Source: Pseudomonas citrullilanati (lineage in GTDB: Bacteria > Pseudomonadota > Gammaproteobacteria > Pseudomonadales > Pseudomonadaceae). Taken from it: a stretch of DNA of 41,493 nucleotides. Below the pieces are notes generated by a model, which worked only from the letters and a program-made list of their open reading frames with translations, searched no databases and had not been told where the DNA came from. Both the position numbers and the translations under genes were made by a program. This document shows, piece after piece, positions 38,679-41,493 of the stretch (the stretch's first letter is position 1; each line of letters opens with the position of its first letter). The stretch lies in contig NZ_JAUQOP010000043.1 in the NCBI RefSeq assembly GCF_030580855.1, forward strand, positions 1 to 41,493, given 5' to 3'.

Positions 38679-40016
38679 ATGACTTTCGCCTCCCTTGGCC
38701 TGATCGAACCCTTGCTGCGCGCCCTCGACACGCTCGGCTACCAGACCCCGACCCCGGTGCAGGCCCAGGCCATGCCGACGGTGCTGGCCGGTCGTGACTT
38801 GATGGCCGCCGCCCAGACCGGTACCGGCAAGACCGCCGGTTTCGCCGTGCCGCTGTTGCAGTTGCTGACCACCGAAGGGCCGAAAGTGGCCGCCAACTCG
38901 GTGCGGGCGCTGATCCTGGTGCCGACCCGCGAGCTGGCCGAGCAGGTTCATGAGAGCGTGCGTGAGTACGCGCAGAACCTGCCGTTGAGCACCTACGCGG
39001 TGTACGGCGGCGTCAGCATCAACCCGCAGATGATGAAGCTGCGCAAAGGGGTCGACCTGCTGGTCGCCACGCCGGGCCGCCTGCTCGACCTGTTCCGCCA
39101 GAACGCGCTGAAGTTCAACCAGTTGCAGACCCTGGTGCTGGACGAAGCCGACCGCATGCTCGACCTGGGTTTCTCCGAGGAACTGGCGAATATCTACCGG
39201 GCGCTGCCGAAGAAGCGCCAGACGTTGCTGTTCTCGGCGACCTTTTCCGACGCGATCCGCTTGCTGGCCGGGCAGATGCTCAACGACCCGCTGAGCATCG
39301 AAGTGAGCCCGCGCAACGTGGCCGCCAATACCGTCAAGCAGTGGGTGGTGACGGTGGACAAGAAGCGCAAGCCGGAACTGTTCGTGCACCTGATGCGCAA
39401 GGACAAGTGGAAGCAGGTGCTGGTGTTTGCCAAGACCCGCAACGGCGTCGATGCGCTGGTGGAAAAACTCCAGGGCTTGGGCGTCAACGCCGACGGCATC
39501 CACGGCGACAAGCCCCAGGCCACGCGCCAGCGCGCGCTGGACCGCTTCAAGGCCGGTGAGGTGCAGATCCTGGTCGCCACCGACGTCGCCGCCCGTGGGC
39601 TGGATATCGAGGATTTGCCGCTGGTGGTGAATTTCGACCTGCCGATCGTCGCCGAGGACTACATCCACCGCATCGGCCGTACCGGTCGGGCGGGCTCGAC
39701 CGGGCAAGCCATTTCCCTGGTCTGTGCCGACGAAGTGAATTTGCTGTCAGCCATCGAGACCCTGACCCGTCAGACCTTGCCCCGGCAAACGGAGCATGAT
39801 TTCGAGCCGGAACACCGGGTGCCGGAAACCGATGCCAGCGGCCAGGTCATCAAGAAGCCGAAAAAGCCGAAGAAACCGAAAACCCCTGGCGGTGGCGGCA
39901 AGCGCAACCTGGGCAAGTGGGTGGACAGCGGCGACACGGCGCCGGTGGAGCCTTCGGTCAAGCCGGTGCGCAAGGTGCCGGTGTTCAATACCGGGCCGCG
40001 CAAGCGTAAGCCTTGA
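38679..40016 (+). CDS. rhlE: DEAD-box RNA helicase RhlE
   Basis: An ATP-dependent RNA helicase (445 aa). The Q motif region is TPTPVQAQAMP; Walker A is AAQTGTGKT (Lys51); DEAD lies at 155-158; SATF, ATDVAARGLDI and HRIGRTGRAG follow. After the two RecA domains (to about 370) comes a basic Lys/Pro-rich tail (KKPKKPKKPKTPGGGGKR and a final RKRKP) that probably binds RNA. Pseudomonas carries more than one RhlE; position beside the yedA-type gene suggests the RhlE1-type copy, but I did not verify it. It converges on the flavoprotein gene. Confidence 0.95.
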   Translation: MTFASLGLIEPLLRALDTLGYQTPTPVQAQAMPTVLAGRDLMAAAQTGTGKTAGFAVPLLQLLTTEGPKVAANSVRALILVPTRELAEQVHESVREYAQNLPLSTYAVYGGVSINPQMMKLRKGVDLLVATPGRLLDLFRQNALKFNQLQTLVLDEADRMLDLGFSEELANIYRALPKKRQTLLFSATFSDAIRLLAGQMLNDPLSIEVSPRNVAANTVKQWVVTVDKKRKPELFVHLMRKDKWKQVLVFAKTRNGVDALVEKLQGLGVNADGIHGDKPQATRQRALDRFKAGEVQILVATDVAARGLDIEDLPLVVNFDLPIVAEDYIHRIGRTGRAGSTGQAISLVCADEVNLLSAIETLTRQTLPRQTEHDFEPEHRVPETDASGQVIKKPKKPKKPKTPGGGGKRNLGKWVDSGDTAPVEPSVKPVRKVPVFNTGPRKRKP

Positions 40017-40021
40017 AGGCA

Positions 40022-40090
40022 GTTGTAAGCTCGAAGCTGCAAGCGGCAAGTTGATATGTGGTCTTTAGCTTGCAGCTTGTAGCTTATAAC
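40022..40090. terminator. Long imperfect inverted repeat between convergent genes
   Basis: The arm 40022-40044 (GTTGTAAGCTCGAAGCTGCA and on) is complementary to 40068-40090 with few mismatches, giving a 23-bp imperfect stem and a 23-base loop. It lies between rhlE and the convergent flavoprotein gene, and its right arm includes that gene's stop codon. This is a third repeat type (AGCTTGCAGCTTG) unlike both REP families above. A shared bidirectional terminator is a reasonable reading. Confidence 0.6.
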
Positions 40091-41331
40091 TCCCCACTGT
40101 TTCGCAAAAACTCCAGCATCCCCCATCCCGCCGCCCGACCGCTGGCAAAGCACGCCGTCAGCAGGTAGCCACCGGTCGGTGCTTCCCAGTCGAGCATCTC
40201 GCCGGCGCAGAACACGCCGGGCAGGCACTTGAGCATCAAGCGCTCGTCCAGCGCTTCGAACGCCACGCCGCCTGCGCTGCTGATGGCTTCATCCAGTGGC
40301 CGGGGCTTGACCAGGGTGATGGGCAAGGCCTTGATCGCCCGGGCCAGTCGCACCGGATCGGCGAAGGCGTCGGCGGGGGTGAGTTCGCGCAGCAGCGCAG
40401 CCTTGACGCCATCGAGTCCCAGCTGGCTGTGCAGGTGCTTGGCCATCGTGCGCGACCCCCGGGGTTTGCCCAGGGCCTGGAGGACCTTGTCCATCGGCCG
40501 GCCGGGCAGCAGGTCCAGCGCCAGCGTGGCGCTGCCGCGTTGGTTGATGGCCTCGCGAATCGGCGCCGACAGCGCATAGACCAGGCTGCCTTCGAGGCCG
40601 GTGGCGGTGATCACGCATTCGCCGAGGCGCGGTACATCGCCATCCAGGCCCAGCGCGACATTCTTCAGCGGGGCACCGGCGAATTTGCCGGCCAGCAGCT
40701 CGCTCCAGGCGTGTACGTCGAAGCCGCAGTTGCTCGGTTGCAACGGTGCCAGGGTCACGCCGCGTTGTTCCAGGGGCAGCATCCAGGCGCCGTCGGAGCC
40801 CAGGCGCGACCAACTGCCGCCACCCAGCGCCAGCAAGGTGGCCCGGGGACGCAGGTTTTTTTCACCTTCAGGGGAGGCTATTCGCAAGCTGCCATCGGGG
40901 TTCCAGCCGAGCCAGCGATGGCGCGTGTGGATCGCCACCCCTGCGTCGCGCAGGCGCTTGAGCCAGGCCCGTAGCAACGGGGCGGCCTTCATGTCGGTGG
41001 GGAAGACCCGGCCGGAACTGCCGACGAAGGTGTCGATGCCGAGCCCGTGGATCCATGTGCACAACTCATCCGCACCGAACGCCCGCAGCAACGGCGCAAG
41101 GTTCGGCGCGCGTTCGCCATAGCTGGACAGGAACGCCGGGAAGGCTTCCGAATGGGTGATGTTCATGCCGCCGACACCGGCCAGCAGGAACTTCCTGCCG
41201 ACGGAGGGCATGCCGTCGTACAGGTCGACCTGCACGCCGGCCTGGCTCAACACCTCGGCCGCCATCAGGCCGGCAGGGCCGCCGCCGATGATGGTGACGT
41301 TTGGGGTGGAGGGCGTGGCGGTCGAGGTCAT
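40084..41331 (-). CDS. HI0933/TIGR03862-type flavoprotein
   Basis: A 415-residue FAD-dependent oxidoreductase-like protein. The dinucleotide-binding motif is IIGGGPAGLMAAEVLSQAG (about 11-29), followed by DGMPSVGRKFLLAGVGGMNITHSEAF, a hallmark of the HI0933/YhiN family. A second flavin-contact block near the C-terminus reads PGVFCAGEMLDWEAPTGGYLLTACFASGRAAGWG. The longer TIGR03862 subgroup fits its length. Substrate is unknown; no redox partner lies nearby. Transcription runs leftward toward rhlE, and the start codon lies about 60 bases from the poly-G artefact. Confidence 0.9.
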   Translation of the reverse strand: MTSTATPSTPNVTIIGGGPAGLMAAEVLSQAGVQVDLYDGMPSVGRKFLLAGVGGMNITHSEAFPAFLSSYGERAPNLAPLLRAFGADELCTWIHGLGIDTFVGSSGRVFPTDMKAAPLLRAWLKRLRDAGVAIHTRHRWLGWNPDGSLRIASPEGEKNLRPRATLLALGGGSWSRLGSDGAWMLPLEQRGVTLAPLQPSNCGFDVHAWSELLAGKFAGAPLKNVALGLDGDVPRLGECVITATGLEGSLVYALSAPIREAINQRGSATLALDLLPGRPMDKVLQALGKPRGSRTMAKHLHSQLGLDGVKAALLRELTPADAFADPVRLARAIKALPITLVKPRPLDEAISSAGGVAFEALDERLMLKCLPGVFCAGEMLDWEAPTGGYLLTACFASGRAAGWGMLEFLRNSGEL

Positions 41332-41382
41332 GATTTGAACTGTGGAGGCTGGGATAGGCGGGGCATTCTACCAGCACAGATC

Positions 41383-41493
<111 letters not shown>

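Overview
The window is a gene-dense, GC-rich piece of core chromosome from a Pseudomonas of the fluorescens complex. Three things support this. The gene order leuS-lptE-holA-arfA-lytic transglycosylase, lnt-corC-ybeY-phoH-miaB, thiD-thiE-hemL/ladS and amn-rluE matches the Pseudomonas arrangement as I remember it. The intergenic spaces carry the paired palindromic repeats (REP/BIME) typical of this group. The protein sequences read as Pseudomonas throughout. I cannot name the species. No prophage, integrase, transposase, plasmid, CRISPR, tRNA or rRNA was recognised.

Layout. 1-1136 has no gene. It holds two inverted copies of a structured ~172-bp repeat, each followed by an array of six-base units, with REP elements between them. 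1137-2075 is ldcA. 2192-8415 (minus strand) is the leuS-lptE-holA-arfA-lytic transglycosylase block; the 54-codon ribosome-rescue gene arfA is small and easily missed. 8708-9893 holds an unknown small protein and a YdcF/ElyC-type envelope protein whose start codon abuts a hairpin. 10046-15505 (minus) is lnt-corC-ybeY-phoH-miaB, joining lipoprotein maturation to ribosome/tRNA quality control. 15638-16708 has a DUF1820 gene and a Sel1-repeat protein. 16926-19679 (minus) is thiD-thiE-hemL. 19960-22341 is a LadS-type hybrid sensor kinase, followed by an AidB-like acyl-CoA dehydrogenase, AMP nucleosidase and the pseudouridine synthase RluE. 26423-30332 has a DUF2788 membrane protein, an Lrp regulator, a candidate small RNA with a strong terminator, an exported proline/glycine-rich protein, a cation efflux transporter and a small lipoprotein. 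30428-41331 has the helicase HrpB, an endonuclease/phosphatase-family protein, a YciC-type membrane protein, DUF2076, a NYN nuclease next to a DEDDh exonuclease, a second Lrp regulator, an EamA exporter, the RNA helicase RhlE and a HI0933-type flavoprotein. From about 41392 to the end the sequence is almost pure G, which I take to be a sequencing or assembly artefact.

Theme and best leads. Many genes serve the envelope (LdcA, lytic transglycosylase, LptE, Lnt, YdcF, LadS) or RNA and translation quality control (ArfA, YbeY, PhoH, MiaB, RluE, HrpB, RhlE, NYN/DEDDh nucleases). No large unknown gene system is present. The most interesting signals are non-coding: a repeat pair at 128-1014 whose differences preserve base pairing; the arfA hairpin with a read-through C-terminus ending in LAA; a possible small RNA at about 27480-27698; and a hairpin flush against the ydcF start codon.
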